Positions 43,989 through 52,368 of a stretch of 64,000 nt of DNA are shown here, piece after piece. Under the pieces are notes generated by a model that made no database searches, was not told the DNA's origin, and was given only the letters and a program-made list of their open reading frames with translations. Source of the DNA: Oscillospiraceae bacterium (GTDB lineage: Bacteria; Bacillota; Clostridia; Oscillospirales; Ruminococcaceae); assembly GCA_021769725.1 (NCBI GenBank), contig JAETSI010000007.1:57659-121658 (forward strand). Reading direction: 5' to 3'. Each line of letters opens with the position of its first letter. Positions within the stretch are counted from its first letter, which is position 1. The position numbers and the translations under genes were made by a program.

Positions 43989-46529
43989 ATGCCGGATCAG
44001 AAAATATCTCTGGAGGATATTCTGAACGAGTATTCTCCTGAAAATCAAAAGCCCAGAACAAAAGTCGGACGTATTGACGCTCAGAAAATTCTTAATTCAA
44101 CGATCGAATCGCCTCAGACTTCAACAAAAACGCATCCGAAAGCTCCGCCGGTCTCACACGAAAAAACCGATATTTTCGACGGAGCTTTGCGAAAAGCAAA
44201 TCCTGCTGATGAGTTCAAACCTGCCGATCTTTCAAAAAAGCGTGTTTCGGTAGTAGACAACAAGAATATCGGCGCTATACGCACAACGGTCTCACACAAA
44301 AAAGACAGTGCAAATACCGGAACTGTCCCCGTGACCCGAATTCCGCCCGATGCCGCTCCAAAAATAAGACGAATGAGCGAATCGACAAGAGCCAGGGAAC
44401 TTGAAGAGATCAAGCGGAAAAACAAAAAGAAAAAAAATCATAAATCACCGTATACCTATAATTACGAAAGCCCGGACGGGGAATATATGTATTCACCGCC
44501 GAACTTCCGCAAAAAAAAGCGGACACGAGCTCAGATCGAAGCTGAAAACGACAGTCCGGAGGGAAGAAAATCCATTACCGATATCGTTCCCTCACCTGCT
44601 GCCGTTGAAGCTGCAAAACCCGTCCAGCCTGCGCCGAGAGCCGAAAAGACAAGCATCAATCTCAGCGAACCGGCAGAGATAGACGCAAGTGAACTTGATG
44701 TGCATATCACTCAGGAACAGGATGAATACCTCTCTGTAAAGGCACGAAAAAAACGTACCAAGCGCATTGTGGATTTCAATTACTACGGCGATGTGGAGGA
44801 CGTGGGACGTGATATATATGAGCTGAAAAGCATTATCGGCGTCCGGGTTCTTATACTGACAATGACGGCTCTTCTCAGTCTGTTCATTACCCTTGCTGAT
44901 TATTTCGATCTGACCGTTATCAGCATCCTGGACAGCAGCAGCGTAAAATCGTACATGACAGTTCATCTGCTGCTCGGAATTGTTTCCGTTGTTTCATCTA
45001 TGCCGGTCATCACCAAGGGACTGAAAAAAGTATTTACTTTCTCCGCCGATACGGATTCCATGACGGCAATAACGGCGCTTTCATGCATGATCGCACTTGT
45101 TCCGGCGCTTCTCTTTCCGGATCTTGCGGCAGAAAATCACTTTAATATATATATGCCGATAGGAATCCTGGCGCTTCTTATAAATGCCGTCGGAAAACTT
45201 CTTATCATAAAAAGAGCAGCCCGGAATTTCAAATTTGTCTCCAAGAACTTTGACCGTCACGGCGTCGTTTATGTTACCGACGAAGAACGTGCCGAACGTC
45301 TTACACGAGGAACTCTGGGCGATTTTCCAATACTTGCTTCAACAAGAAAAACGGATTTCCTTACTGATTTTCTGCGGTATACCTATTCATCCGACATGGC
45401 GGATTCATACTGTCACAAGGCGGCGCCGCTTTGTATGATCGCTTCAGTGATAGTCGCCTGTTTCCTGACCTACTTCACAAAAGGAAGCCTGGGAACAGCC
45501 GATGCAGCAGTATTCGGATTCTCTATATTCAGTATGCTGATCTGCGCATCTTCATGTATCGCTATGCCGTTTGTTGTAAATATTCCTCTTGAAAAAACGG
45601 CTGCGGCAGTTTTTCCGGGAAAAGGAATCATGCTCGGCTACCAGAGCGTGGATGATTTCTACGATACAAACTCCGTTCTTGTTGACGCCGATTCGCTCTT
45701 TCCGGAGGGAAATGTTAAGCTGGCAGGAATCAAGGTATTTTCAAATACCAAAATAGACGAAGCTCTTCTGGAAGCTGCAAGCCTTACATACCACGCCGGA
45801 AGCATTATGCGGTATCTGTTCAGAGACGTGGCATATGGCAGGGAAGAGGCTCTTTATCCCATTGAAAATTTCTCCTATGAAGAATCTCTTGGCATCTGCG
45901 GCTGGATAAACAACAAACGTGTTCTCTTTGGAAACCGTGAACTTATGACAAGCCATAATATCGAGGGCATACCTACAAAAACAAAAGAAGCTGAATTTGC
46001 TTCTGACAATCAGGAGGCCTTGTATCTTTCCATTTCAGGAAATCTGGCTGCCATGTTCATTGTTGACATAACAGCCGATAAAAAAGTAAAAAAATGGGCA
46101 AGACGTCTTTGTAAAAGCAAAGTGTGTCTTATACTCAGAAGTGTTGACCCCTGCATCTCATTGAAAAAAATAGGAACGCTCTTCGGTATACCGGAAGAAA
46201 TGGTGCGGATCCTTCCGAAACGCCTCCATGAGGACTTTGAAGAAGAAACTCAAAAAACTGTTCGTCTCAGTGCTTCAATGGCAACAACAGGAAAATTCAC
46301 ATCTCTGGCACAACTTCTCATAGGCACGAAAATTGTACATAATTCAGCAATTATCGGTCTTATTGTGCAGACAGTTTCAATAATTCTCGGCTTCGGTCTC
46401 GCAATGCTTATGATCCTTTCAAAGGCGTTCGAGACAAATTACATCTATATGTCGGCTACGGCTCTGATAATCTATAACGCAGTCTGCTCGGCTTTAACCT
46501 GTGCAGCTGTAAGCATTAAAAAGCTTTGA
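43989..46529 (+). CDS. P-type-ATPase-like membrane protein lacking the phosphorylation motif
   Basis: The 846-residue protein begins with about 275 polar, probably disordered residues. Membrane helices follow (about 300-440 and 490-540). The following region tracks metal P1B ATPases: C519-ASSC-IAMP stands where CPC-ALGLATP lies, then KGIMLGYQSVDDFYDTNSVL, then D566-A-D-S-L-F where DKTGTLT belongs. Later, GICGWINNKRVLFGNRELM resembles the nucleotide-binding domain and IVDITADKKVKKWARRL the P-domain hinge. The TGD and GDGxND motifs are also absent. It should not pump ions by phosphorylation, and could be a regulator or structural relative. ATG 43989 follows AAGGAG. Confidence 0.7.
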   Translation: MPDQKISLEDILNEYSPENQKPRTKVGRIDAQKILNSTIESPQTSTKTHPKAPPVSHEKTDIFDGALRKANPADEFKPADLSKKRVSVVDNKNIGAIRTTVSHKKDSANTGTVPVTRIPPDAAPKIRRMSESTRARELEEIKRKNKKKKNHKSPYTYNYESPDGEYMYSPPNFRKKKRTRAQIEAENDSPEGRKSITDIVPSPAAVEAAKPVQPAPRAEKTSINLSEPAEIDASELDVHITQEQDEYLSVKARKKRTKRIVDFNYYGDVEDVGRDIYELKSIIGVRVLILTMTALLSLFITLADYFDLTVISILDSSSVKSYMTVHLLLGIVSVVSSMPVITKGLKKVFTFSADTDSMTAITALSCMIALVPALLFPDLAAENHFNIYMPIGILALLINAVGKLLIIKRAARNFKFVSKNFDRHGVVYVTDEERAERLTRGTLGDFPILASTRKTDFLTDFLRYTYSSDMADSYCHKAAPLCMIASVIVACFLTYFTKGSLGTADAAVFGFSIFSMLICASSCIAMPFVVNIPLEKTAAAVFPGKGIMLGYQSVDDFYDTNSVLVDADSLFPEGNVKLAGIKVFSNTKIDEALLEAASLTYHAGSIMRYLFRDVAYGREEALYPIENFSYEESLGICGWINNKRVLFGNRELMTSHNIEGIPTKTKEAEFASDNQEALYLSISGNLAAMFIVDITADKKVKKWARRLCKSKVCLILRSVDPCISLKKIGTLFGIPEEMVRILPKRLHEDFEEETQKTVRLSASMATTGKFTSLAQLLIGTKIVHNSAIIGLIVQTVSIILGFGLAMLMILSKAFETNYIYMSATALIIYNAVCSALTCAAVSIKKL

Positions 46530-46533
46530 CCGA

Positions 46534-46720
46534 TATACTCGCCTCTGTTGCAAAATGTCCAATAGATTATGAGATAAAATTTTGTCAGACAAGGAGTAAA
46601 CCGCAAGAAGTGCTGTCGTACCCCAAGGGCACTTCCGTTGGGCGCACACGAGGATTTACAACGCAGGATGGCGGAATTTTAGTCGAAAGATATGGATATT
46701 TTGTAATAGAGGAGAGTATA
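46534..46720 (+). repeat. Family C element, divergent copy C5 (187 bp)
   Basis: It begins TATACTCGCCTCTGTTGC as in C1 and ends GTAATAGAGGAGAGTATA. It keeps GTGC-TGTC-GTAC and CAACGCAGG in the centre. The interior is longer and contains AAGGGCACTTCCGTTGGGC, so it may carry a small extra insertion. Confidence 0.75.
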
Positions 46721-46727
46721 AACCTGA

Positions 46728-46761
46728 CCTGTATCCGAAGCTTTGGGGATGCAGGTTTTTT
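46728..46761 (+). terminator. Terminator of the P-type-ATPase-like gene
   Basis: CCTGTATCC pairs with GGATGCAGG (one G-U), followed by TTTTTT. The family C copy lies between the gene and this terminator, as if inserted there. Confidence 0.85.
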
Positions 46762-46778
46762 CACGAAAGGAGACAAAT

Positions 46779-48107
46779 ATGTCTGAAAGACAGAATCACG
46801 GACACGGAAAAATAAACGACAATGACAGTACGATTCTCATTCCTGACGATTCGGAGGAATACAGAAAATACGCCCAGGAATACAGCCGGCAGAACTACGG
46901 ACAAAATTCCTCTGCACAGCAGAATTATCAGGGTTATCAGCAGAATTATCAACAGCAGTATTATAATAATACCGGCGGCGTACAGCAGCCTTACTACGAT
47001 CAGCAGCAGTATCAGGGACAGCAGGGAGGTTATTATCCGCAGCAACCCTACTACGGCGGTCAGTATCCTCAGCAGAATCCATATCCGCAGCAGCCGCAGT
47101 ATCCGCCGCAGAACAGAAAACGAAAAAAGAAGAAGAAAAAAAAGAAAAGAAAGAGTTTATTCCTCAAGATATTTTTCAGAGTATTTTTCTCGCTTCTTAT
47201 AATTTTTCTTCTGCTTTTCGGAATATATTCCTGCGTTTCGCTTTCGCTTATCAGCAAGATCAACTACCGGGAAACAGGAGAAAGAGACCGTACTCCCGGT
47301 GCAATGAACGAAAAATATGTTGAAAGCGTGCTGGTTATCGGTACGGACGGACGTTCCCTCGACGACCGTGGACGCTCCGATTCGATGATACTTGTATCGT
47401 TCAACCGCAAAACGAATCAGATAATCATGACATCGTTCATGCGTGACAGCTACGTGGATATCCCCGGGCAAGGCATGGACAAGCTTAATGCGGCATACTC
47501 CTATGGCGGTCCGGAACTGCTCATGGATACGATAGAAAGCAATTTTAACGTTAAGATCGACAACTATGTTTCTGTGAATTTCTCGTCATTTGCTGCGATC
47601 ATAGACGCTGCCGGCGGAATCGACCTGAAAATATCTGATGAGGAAGCCGAAGCTATAAACGTTATCCTGGTCAGCGAAGTAAATGAGCTGATGGGCGACG
47701 AACCGGCTGCCGATTTCCTGACCGGCGGCGGAAAAGTGCATCTCAATGGCAAACAGGCGCTGTGTTATTCGAGAATCAGATATGTCGGCAACAACGACTT
47801 TGAGCGGACTTCACGCCAGCGCACGGTCATGACCGAGCTTATCAAAAAAGCCGCTTCGTCCGGCCCTTCATTTATAAAGAAAGTATCTGAAAAGGCTCTG
47901 CCAAACATTACCAGCAACATGACAAAGGGCGAACTATACAAATTATCTCTCCGCCTGCCTTTCGTGCTGAACTACGATATGGAACAGATACAAATACCCG
48001 TCGAGGGCAGCTACTGGGGCGAAAGCCACGATGTCGGCGACGTTCTCGCTATGGACTATGAGGAAAATATTAAAACTCTCAGAAGAAAAGTCTTTGCAGA
48101 AGATTAA
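46779..48107 (+). CDS. LytR-CpsA-Psr family cell-wall glycopolymer ligase
   Basis: LCP enzymes attach teichoic acid or capsule-type polymers to peptidoglycan at the outer membrane face. The 442-residue protein starts with a Gln/Tyr/Pro-rich cytoplasmic segment of about 100 residues (repeats such as YQQNYQQQYY) and a Lys run (about 115-130). One membrane helix follows (about 133-155), then the LCP domain: VLVIGTDGRS, RSDSMILVSFN, MTSFMRDSYVDIPG, KLNAAYSYGG and FERTSRQRTVM. ATG 46779 follows GAAAGGAG; the longer frame adds 12 residues inside the terminator. Confidence 0.92.
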   Translation: MSERQNHGHGKINDNDSTILIPDDSEEYRKYAQEYSRQNYGQNSSAQQNYQGYQQNYQQQYYNNTGGVQQPYYDQQQYQGQQGGYYPQQPYYGGQYPQQNPYPQQPQYPPQNRKRKKKKKKKKRKSLFLKIFFRVFFSLLIIFLLLFGIYSCVSLSLISKINYRETGERDRTPGAMNEKYVESVLVIGTDGRSLDDRGRSDSMILVSFNRKTNQIIMTSFMRDSYVDIPGQGMDKLNAAYSYGGPELLMDTIESNFNVKIDNYVSVNFSSFAAIIDAAGGIDLKISDEEAEAINVILVSEVNELMGDEPAADFLTGGGKVHLNGKQALCYSRIRYVGNNDFERTSRQRTVMTELIKKAASSGPSFIKKVSEKALPNITSNMTKGELYKLSLRLPFVLNYDMEQIQIPVEGSYWGESHDVGDVLAMDYEENIKTLRRKVFAED

Positions 48108-48301
48108 CCGTAACTTGCTTTTACATGGGGATGTCTCCTATCTCCTCGTCAAGGTAATATACTTCGTTTGATATCTCTACAATTATTCCAGATATCCTGC
48201 AAGGGTATCTGGAATAATTAATAATGGGATTCCAAAGGGGATGTATTCCCCTTTGGCAGGGGGTATGGGGGACGGCGTCCCCCTATAAAAGTAAATACGG
48301 A
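48108..48301 (-). repeat. Family A element, copy A6
   Basis: It begins CCGTAACTTGCTTTTACATG and ends with the imperfect inverse (CTATAAAAGTAAATACGG). A hairpin around ATTATTCCAGATATCC/GGGTATCTGGAATAAT, AATAATGGGATTCCAAAGGG, the CCCCTTTGG arm and GGGGGACGGCGTCCCCC lie inside. It fills most of the 302-base gap; the only other item is the promoter of the next gene. Confidence 0.75.
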
Positions 48302-48327
48302 TGCTGTAATTTTTTCTGAAAAAACAC

Positions 48328-48356
48328 TTGACATCAGAGCCAAAAAGTGGTATAGT
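48328..48356 (+). promoter_or_regulatory. Consensus promoter of the ACT-protein/hom operon
   Basis: TTGACA (48328-48333) and TATAGT (48351-48356) are separated by 17 bases, about 47 bases before the start codon. Confidence 0.8.
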
Positions 48357-48409
48357 ATTTAAGTAATGTACAGCTGTTCGTCCACGGCGGACGGCAAGGG
48401 AGTTTCAGT

Positions 48410-48865
48410 ATGGATAATAAAAATCAGCGTAATTCACAGCTAATCGTTGCAGACGCCGACGTTCTTCCGGATGTTTTTTCCAAAGTCATTGAAGTGAAAA
48501 AACTTATCGCCCAAAAAGGCGAGAAAAGTTCTGCATCTGCCTGCCGGAGAGTGGGTATATCCAGAAGCGCATACTATAAATATAAGGACAGCGTTTTCCC
48601 CTACGAGGAGCTTATCACCCGGAGAATAGTCAGTCTCTATCTGCTGCTGAACGACAGTCCGGGCGTGCTTTCCAGCGTACTTGCTTTTCTGCACAGCCAT
48701 AATGCCAATATCCTCACCGTCAATCAAAGCATACCAATAGACGGAGCGGCGGCGATAAATATATCTCTCCGTCTGCCGGGCGTTTCGGAGGATAAGCTTG
48801 AATGGCTCTATTTAATTACTGAACTCAACGGCGTGCTTGAGGTCAAGATCCTCTCCGCCGAATAG
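48410..48865 (+). CDS. ACT-domain regulatory protein (UPF0735/PheB type)
   Basis: The 151-residue protein has an N-terminal helical HTH-like part (ACRRVGISRSAYYKYKDSV) and a C-terminal ACT domain (VSLYLLLNDSPGVLSSVLAFLHSHNANILTV, shown by its ends, then LEVKIL). Such proteins bind amino acids, and PheB was named from a Bacillus phenylalanine locus. It is directly upstream of homoserine dehydrogenase (18 bases), so it may sense threonine or a related amino acid for that enzyme. The start has GGGAG upstream. Confidence 0.87.
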   Translation: MDNKNQRNSQLIVADADVLPDVFSKVIEVKKLIAQKGEKSSASACRRVGISRSAYYKYKDSVFPYEELITRRIVSLYLLLNDSPGVLSSVLAFLHSHNANILTVNQSIPIDGAAAINISLRLPGVSEDKLEWLYLITELNGVLEVKILSAE

Positions 48866-48883
48866 CAATCGGAGGTATCATAT

Positions 48884-50074
48884 ATGTCAGCAAAATTTGC
48901 GGTTTTAGGCTACGGAGTTGTCGGCTCCGGTGTTGTAGAACTTTTCTACAAAAACAAACAGAGTATCGAAAAACGTGCCGGAACGGAAATGGATATAAAA
49001 TATATTCTCGATCTGAGAGATTTTCCGCAGTCCCCCTATCGTGACAAATTGACAAAAAACTTTGAAGATATCGTAAACGATGACGAAGTAACATCCGTTG
49101 CCGAGTGCATGGGCGGCGTAGAACCGGCTTTCAGCTTTGTAAAGGCGTGCCTTGAAAAAGGAAAAAGCGTCTCTACCTCAAACAAGGAGCTTGTAGCCGC
49201 CAAGGGTGATATACTTCTGAAAACAGCTAAGAAACACAACTGCAACTTCTTCTTTGAGGCAAGCGTAGGAGGCGCTATCCCGATTATCAGACCTCTCCAC
49301 AGATGCCTTGCAGCCAATGATATAACCCGTGTTGCAGGTATTCTCAACGGTACTACAAACTTCATCCTTACAAAAATGTACAACGACAATATGCCATTTG
49401 ACAAAGCGCTCAGCCTTGCTCAGGAACTGGGCTATGCCGAAAAAGATCCAACTGCCGATATCGAGGGTCATGACGCCTGCCGGAAAATATGCATCATCTC
49501 ATCTCTTGTTTTCGGAAAGCACGTCTACCCGAAGGATGTCTACACAAAGGGAATTTCAGGCGTTGATCTATGCGATGTAGCTGCCGCTGATGTTCTCGGT
49601 CACAGCGTAAAGCTTATCGCTATGGTAAATTCTTTAGACGACGGAAGAATACTGCCTGCCGTTATGCCGATGCTTGTTTCGTATGACGACATCATGTCGG
49701 GCGTAAACGACGTTTTTAATGCCGTGGCAGTTTACGGAGACGGAATCGATAAGGCTATGTTCTACGGACGTGGGGCAGGAAAGCTCCCGACTGCCAGTGC
49801 GGTTCTCGGCGATGTTATCGAGGCTGTCAAGCATAAGGTGACTGTTTTCTCCCAGAGCTGGGAATCCTCACAAGACAACAGCTTTATCGCCAATATCAAC
49901 GAACTGACTGCCCGGTGGTACTTCCGTGTACCGTCATCATGCACTGCTCCGGAAGGCTCATACGAACATGAAAACGGTATATCTTACATCACAGCAGAAA
50001 AAATGAACTTCAAGGACGCTATGGACAAAGCGGCAGAGTGCGAAGCTCTTGCTGTAATGCCTGTGCTTGAATAA
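48884..50074 (+). CDS. hom: Homoserine dehydrogenase
   Basis: It reduces aspartate semialdehyde to homoserine for threonine and methionine synthesis. The 396-residue protein has the NAD(P) motif FAVLGYGVVGSGVVE, TSNKELVAAKGD, the catalytic stretch GILNGTTNFILTKM and AEKDPTADIEGHDACRK. The C-terminal 55 residues are short and do not show a clear ACT domain, unlike the 430-residue Bacillus enzyme. The separate ACT protein encoded just upstream may supply feedback control (inference). GGAGG precedes the ATG. Confidence 0.94.
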   Translation: MSAKFAVLGYGVVGSGVVELFYKNKQSIEKRAGTEMDIKYILDLRDFPQSPYRDKLTKNFEDIVNDDEVTSVAECMGGVEPAFSFVKACLEKGKSVSTSNKELVAAKGDILLKTAKKHNCNFFFEASVGGAIPIIRPLHRCLAANDITRVAGILNGTTNFILTKMYNDNMPFDKALSLAQELGYAEKDPTADIEGHDACRKICIISSLVFGKHVYPKDVYTKGISGVDLCDVAAADVLGHSVKLIAMVNSLDDGRILPAVMPMLVSYDDIMSGVNDVFNAVAVYGDGIDKAMFYGRGAGKLPTASAVLGDVIEAVKHKVTVFSQSWESSQDNSFIANINELTARWYFRVPSSCTAPEGSYEHENGISYITAEKMNFKDAMDKAAECEALAVMPVLE

Positions 50075-50148
50075 TCGACCTCGACTGCCTGAGTGAGATA
50101 ACAAAATCCCTCGGGCAGTTGAAATAATAACAAGAAAGGATAATTAAT

Positions 50149-50382
50149 ATGGCAGAATTAAAATACGAAATCACTGAATCTATCGGTGTTCTTTCAGAAA
50201 ACGCCAAGGGCTGGACAAAAGAACTCAACATGGTAAGCTGGAACGAATATGAACCCAAGTACGATATTCGTGAATGGTCGCCCGACCATTCGAGAATGGG
50301 AAAGGGCGTAACGCTTACTGCTGACGAACTCGCAAACCTCAAAGACCTCCTCGCCGGCATCGACCTTGATTCCTTTGAATAA
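50149..50382 (+). CDS. YdbC/PC4-like single-stranded DNA-binding protein
   Basis: The 77-residue protein matches the bacterial PC4/YdbC family: KGWTKELNMVSWNEYEPKYDIR in the middle (shown by its ends: KGWTKELNMVSWN, PKYDIREWSPDH), then MGKGVTLTADE and a C-terminal helix. PC4-fold proteins bind single-stranded DNA and affect transcription or repair; the bacterial role is poorly known. AAGAAAGGA precedes the ATG. It ends at the left end of repeat element D. Confidence 0.88.
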   Translation: MAELKYEITESIGVLSENAKGWTKELNMVSWNEYEPKYDIREWSPDHSRMGKGVTLTADELANLKDLLAGIDLDSFE

Positions 50383-50668
50383 TAACTGCGGGTTTCTTTC
50401 TGAAATTTTACACGTACTTGTTGAGGAAAACCCTTTTGAAAAAGGGTTATTCCTCAAACTCCTTTCCTAAAACTTACATTATTAAATTTAAGCCTGATAA
50501 GGCGCACCGGAAATTCTGAAAATTTCTTTTTTGTATGGTGTGCGCCTTATCAGGCTTAAATTAGTATTAAAAGTCTTTGGAAGGGGGGGGCGGGGGAGAA
50601 CCTTTCTTCAGAAAGGTTTCCCCCGATAATGCATATAAAATTTCGGAAAGAAACCCGCAGTTATTATA
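50383..50668. repeat. Element D: 286-bp unit with terminal inverted repeats and internal hairpins
   Basis: The left end (AATAACTGCGGGTTTCTTTC) and right end (GAAAGAAACCCGCAGTTATT) are inverted copies over about 27 bases. Inside are AAACCC..GGGTT (GAGGAAAACCC/GGGTTATTCCTC), a 24-bp inverted pair AATTTAAGCCTGATAAGGCG (about 50485-50510 with 50544-50570) and GGGGGAGAACC/GGTTTCCCCC. Together it is a nested cruciform between the convergent ydbC-like and spoIVA genes, and it could act as their terminator. Confidence 0.78.
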
Positions 50669-52144
50669 TCAGAGAATAAAGCAGATAAGTCCGCTGCATC
50701 CGTCGTTGATGACACGTTCGAGTGCTTCCTGGAGTTTCATGCGGGCGTCGGTGGGCATCTTGTACAGCTTGTTGTGCAGTCCCTCGTTGACCAGTTCGTG
50801 CAGAGATTTTCCGAAAATATTTGAGTCCCATATCTTTTTCGGATCTTCGTCAAAGCCATCCAACAGATACATGATAAGCTCCTCCGACTGACGTTCAGAC
50901 CCCACTATCGGGCTGACTGTCGTATTGATATTCGCCCTCATAAGGTGAATCGACGGCGCAGACGCTTTAAGCCGGACACCGTATTTTCCGCCCTGACGTA
51001 TGATTTTCGGCTCTTCAAGGGACAACTCATCCATTTCCGGCATAATTATTCCGTATCCTGTCGCCTCGACCTCTGCCAGTGCCGGTTCTATCCGCTGATA
51101 TTTGCGTCTTATCTCGTTAAGCTCTGTAAGCAGAGGCATAAGATCGCTCTCACTTTCGATCTCAATCCCCGTCGTCTCCCCCAGTATCTTATAGAACAGA
51201 CTGCTGTCAAGCTCGGCGTTTATGGTTACAGAACCCTTTCCGAGGTCGATAGAAGAGATCTCCGCCTTGATTATATGCGGACACTCTCCCATGGCTTCTG
51301 CCGCTGTTTTCGCTTCACGGACTATTCTTATATCCCTTGCGGCATTCCTGATGCAGTCGAGTATCTCCGATTTCAGCCAGTGCCCCTTTTCAAGGGAATT
51401 TATCCAGCGTGCCGTGCGAATGTTGATCTCCTTGATCGGAAAGGAAAACAGTATCTCACGGATTATTCCTTTTATATCCTCTTCGTCAAGATCAAGACAG
51501 CTCACAGGGATGACCTTTGCGTCATAGCGGTTTGTAAGCTCTTCTGCCAGTTCTTTTGTCTGCGGAGAATCGGGAACAGTTGAATTAAGTATCACAACAA
51601 AAGGCTTTCCGAGTTCTTTCAGCTCACGTATAACACGTTCTTCGCACTCCTCATACTCAGCACGTGGAATGTCTGAAACAGAGCCGTCCGTGGTGACTAC
51701 CAGACCAATTGTGGAATGGTCGGTTATAACTTTTTGCGTGCCTATCTCCGCCGCCATATTGAACGGTATCTCTTCATCGAACCATGATGTCATGACCATA
51801 CGTGGCTGCTCATTTTCAATATATCCGATAGCGCTGGGAACGATATATCCCACACAGTCGATAAGTCTGACGCTGAAAGCCGCTCCCTCGCCAAGGTTCA
51901 CTTCAACAGCTTCCTCCGGAATAAATTTAGGCTCGGTAGTCATGATTGTTTTTCCGGCTGCGGACTGCGGCAGCTCGTCAAGAGCACGTTCCCGCTTGAA
52001 CCCGCTTACGATATTCGGGATAACCAGCGTTTCCATAAATCTCTTGATAAATGTGGACTTTCCCGTTCTTACAGGTCCTACAACGCCTATGTATATGTCA
52101 CCGCCGGTTCTCTCGGCGATGCTTGTGTAAATGTCATTTATCAT
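50669..52144 (-). CDS. spoIVA: Stage IV sporulation protein A (spore coat base ATPase)
   Basis: SpoIVA polymerises with ATP on the forespore surface and forms the coat platform. The 491-residue protein has the Walker A G23PVRTGKST and the family start DIYTSIAERTGGDIYIGVVG. It has the RLIDCVGY Walker B region and a conserved C-terminus that ends GCSGLICFIL. Length equals the family norm (492). Its presence strongly implies a spore-forming lineage. A family A element lies between it and the SPOCS gene upstream, so the two are probably transcribed separately or weakly linked. Confidence 0.97.
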   Translation of the reverse strand: MINDIYTSIAERTGGDIYIGVVGPVRTGKSTFIKRFMETLVIPNIVSGFKRERALDELPQSAAGKTIMTTEPKFIPEEAVEVNLGEGAAFSVRLIDCVGYIVPSAIGYIENEQPRMVMTSWFDEEIPFNMAAEIGTQKVITDHSTIGLVVTTDGSVSDIPRAEYEECEERVIRELKELGKPFVVILNSTVPDSPQTKELAEELTNRYDAKVIPVSCLDLDEEDIKGIIREILFSFPIKEINIRTARWINSLEKGHWLKSEILDCIRNAARDIRIVREAKTAAEAMGECPHIIKAEISSIDLGKGSVTINAELDSSLFYKILGETTGIEIESESDLMPLLTELNEIRRKYQRIEPALAEVEATGYGIIMPEMDELSLEEPKIIRQGGKYGVRLKASAPSIHLMRANINTTVSPIVGSERQSEELIMYLLDGFDEDPKKIWDSNIFGKSLHELVNEGLHNKLYKMPTDARMKLQEALERVINDGCSGLICFIL

Positions 52145-52178
52145 CTTATAACCTCCGTGCTTGTTTATGTATCAGTTC

Positions 52179-52368
52179 TGACAGCTTATGTGGGGACTTT
52201 GTCCCGATATCCGGTCAAAAGAAGATTTTCTCTATAGATATCCTCATAATTGTTATTATTGCCCCTTTACGGGGTAATAATAACAATTAATAATGGGTTT
52301 CCAAAGGGGGGATTCCCCCTTTGGCAGGGGGTATGGGGGACAGCGTCCCCCACATAAATCTGCTGTCA
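52179..52368 (-). repeat. Family A element, copy A7 (190 bp)
   Basis: The left end TGACAGCTTATGTGGGGACT and right end (GTCCCCCACATAAATCTGC, then TGTCA) are inverted. Inside are AGAAGATTTTCTCTATAGAT, a TTGTTATTATTGCCCC/GGGGTAATAATAACAA hairpin and GGGTTTCCAAAGGGGG with CCCCCTTTGG. The right end TGTCA contains the complement of the TGA stop codon of the SPOCS gene. Confidence 0.8.

Noticed and set aside
46526..46786. An 86-codon plus-strand open frame before the LCP gene
   Set aside because: It covers family C copy C5 and the terminator; no ribosome site or homology is apparent.
46915..47110. CRISPR-like or satellite repeats in the CAGCAGTATCAG-rich stretch
   Set aside because: The repeats are short, in frame and irregular, and encode the Gln/Tyr/Pro-rich N-terminus of the LCP protein.
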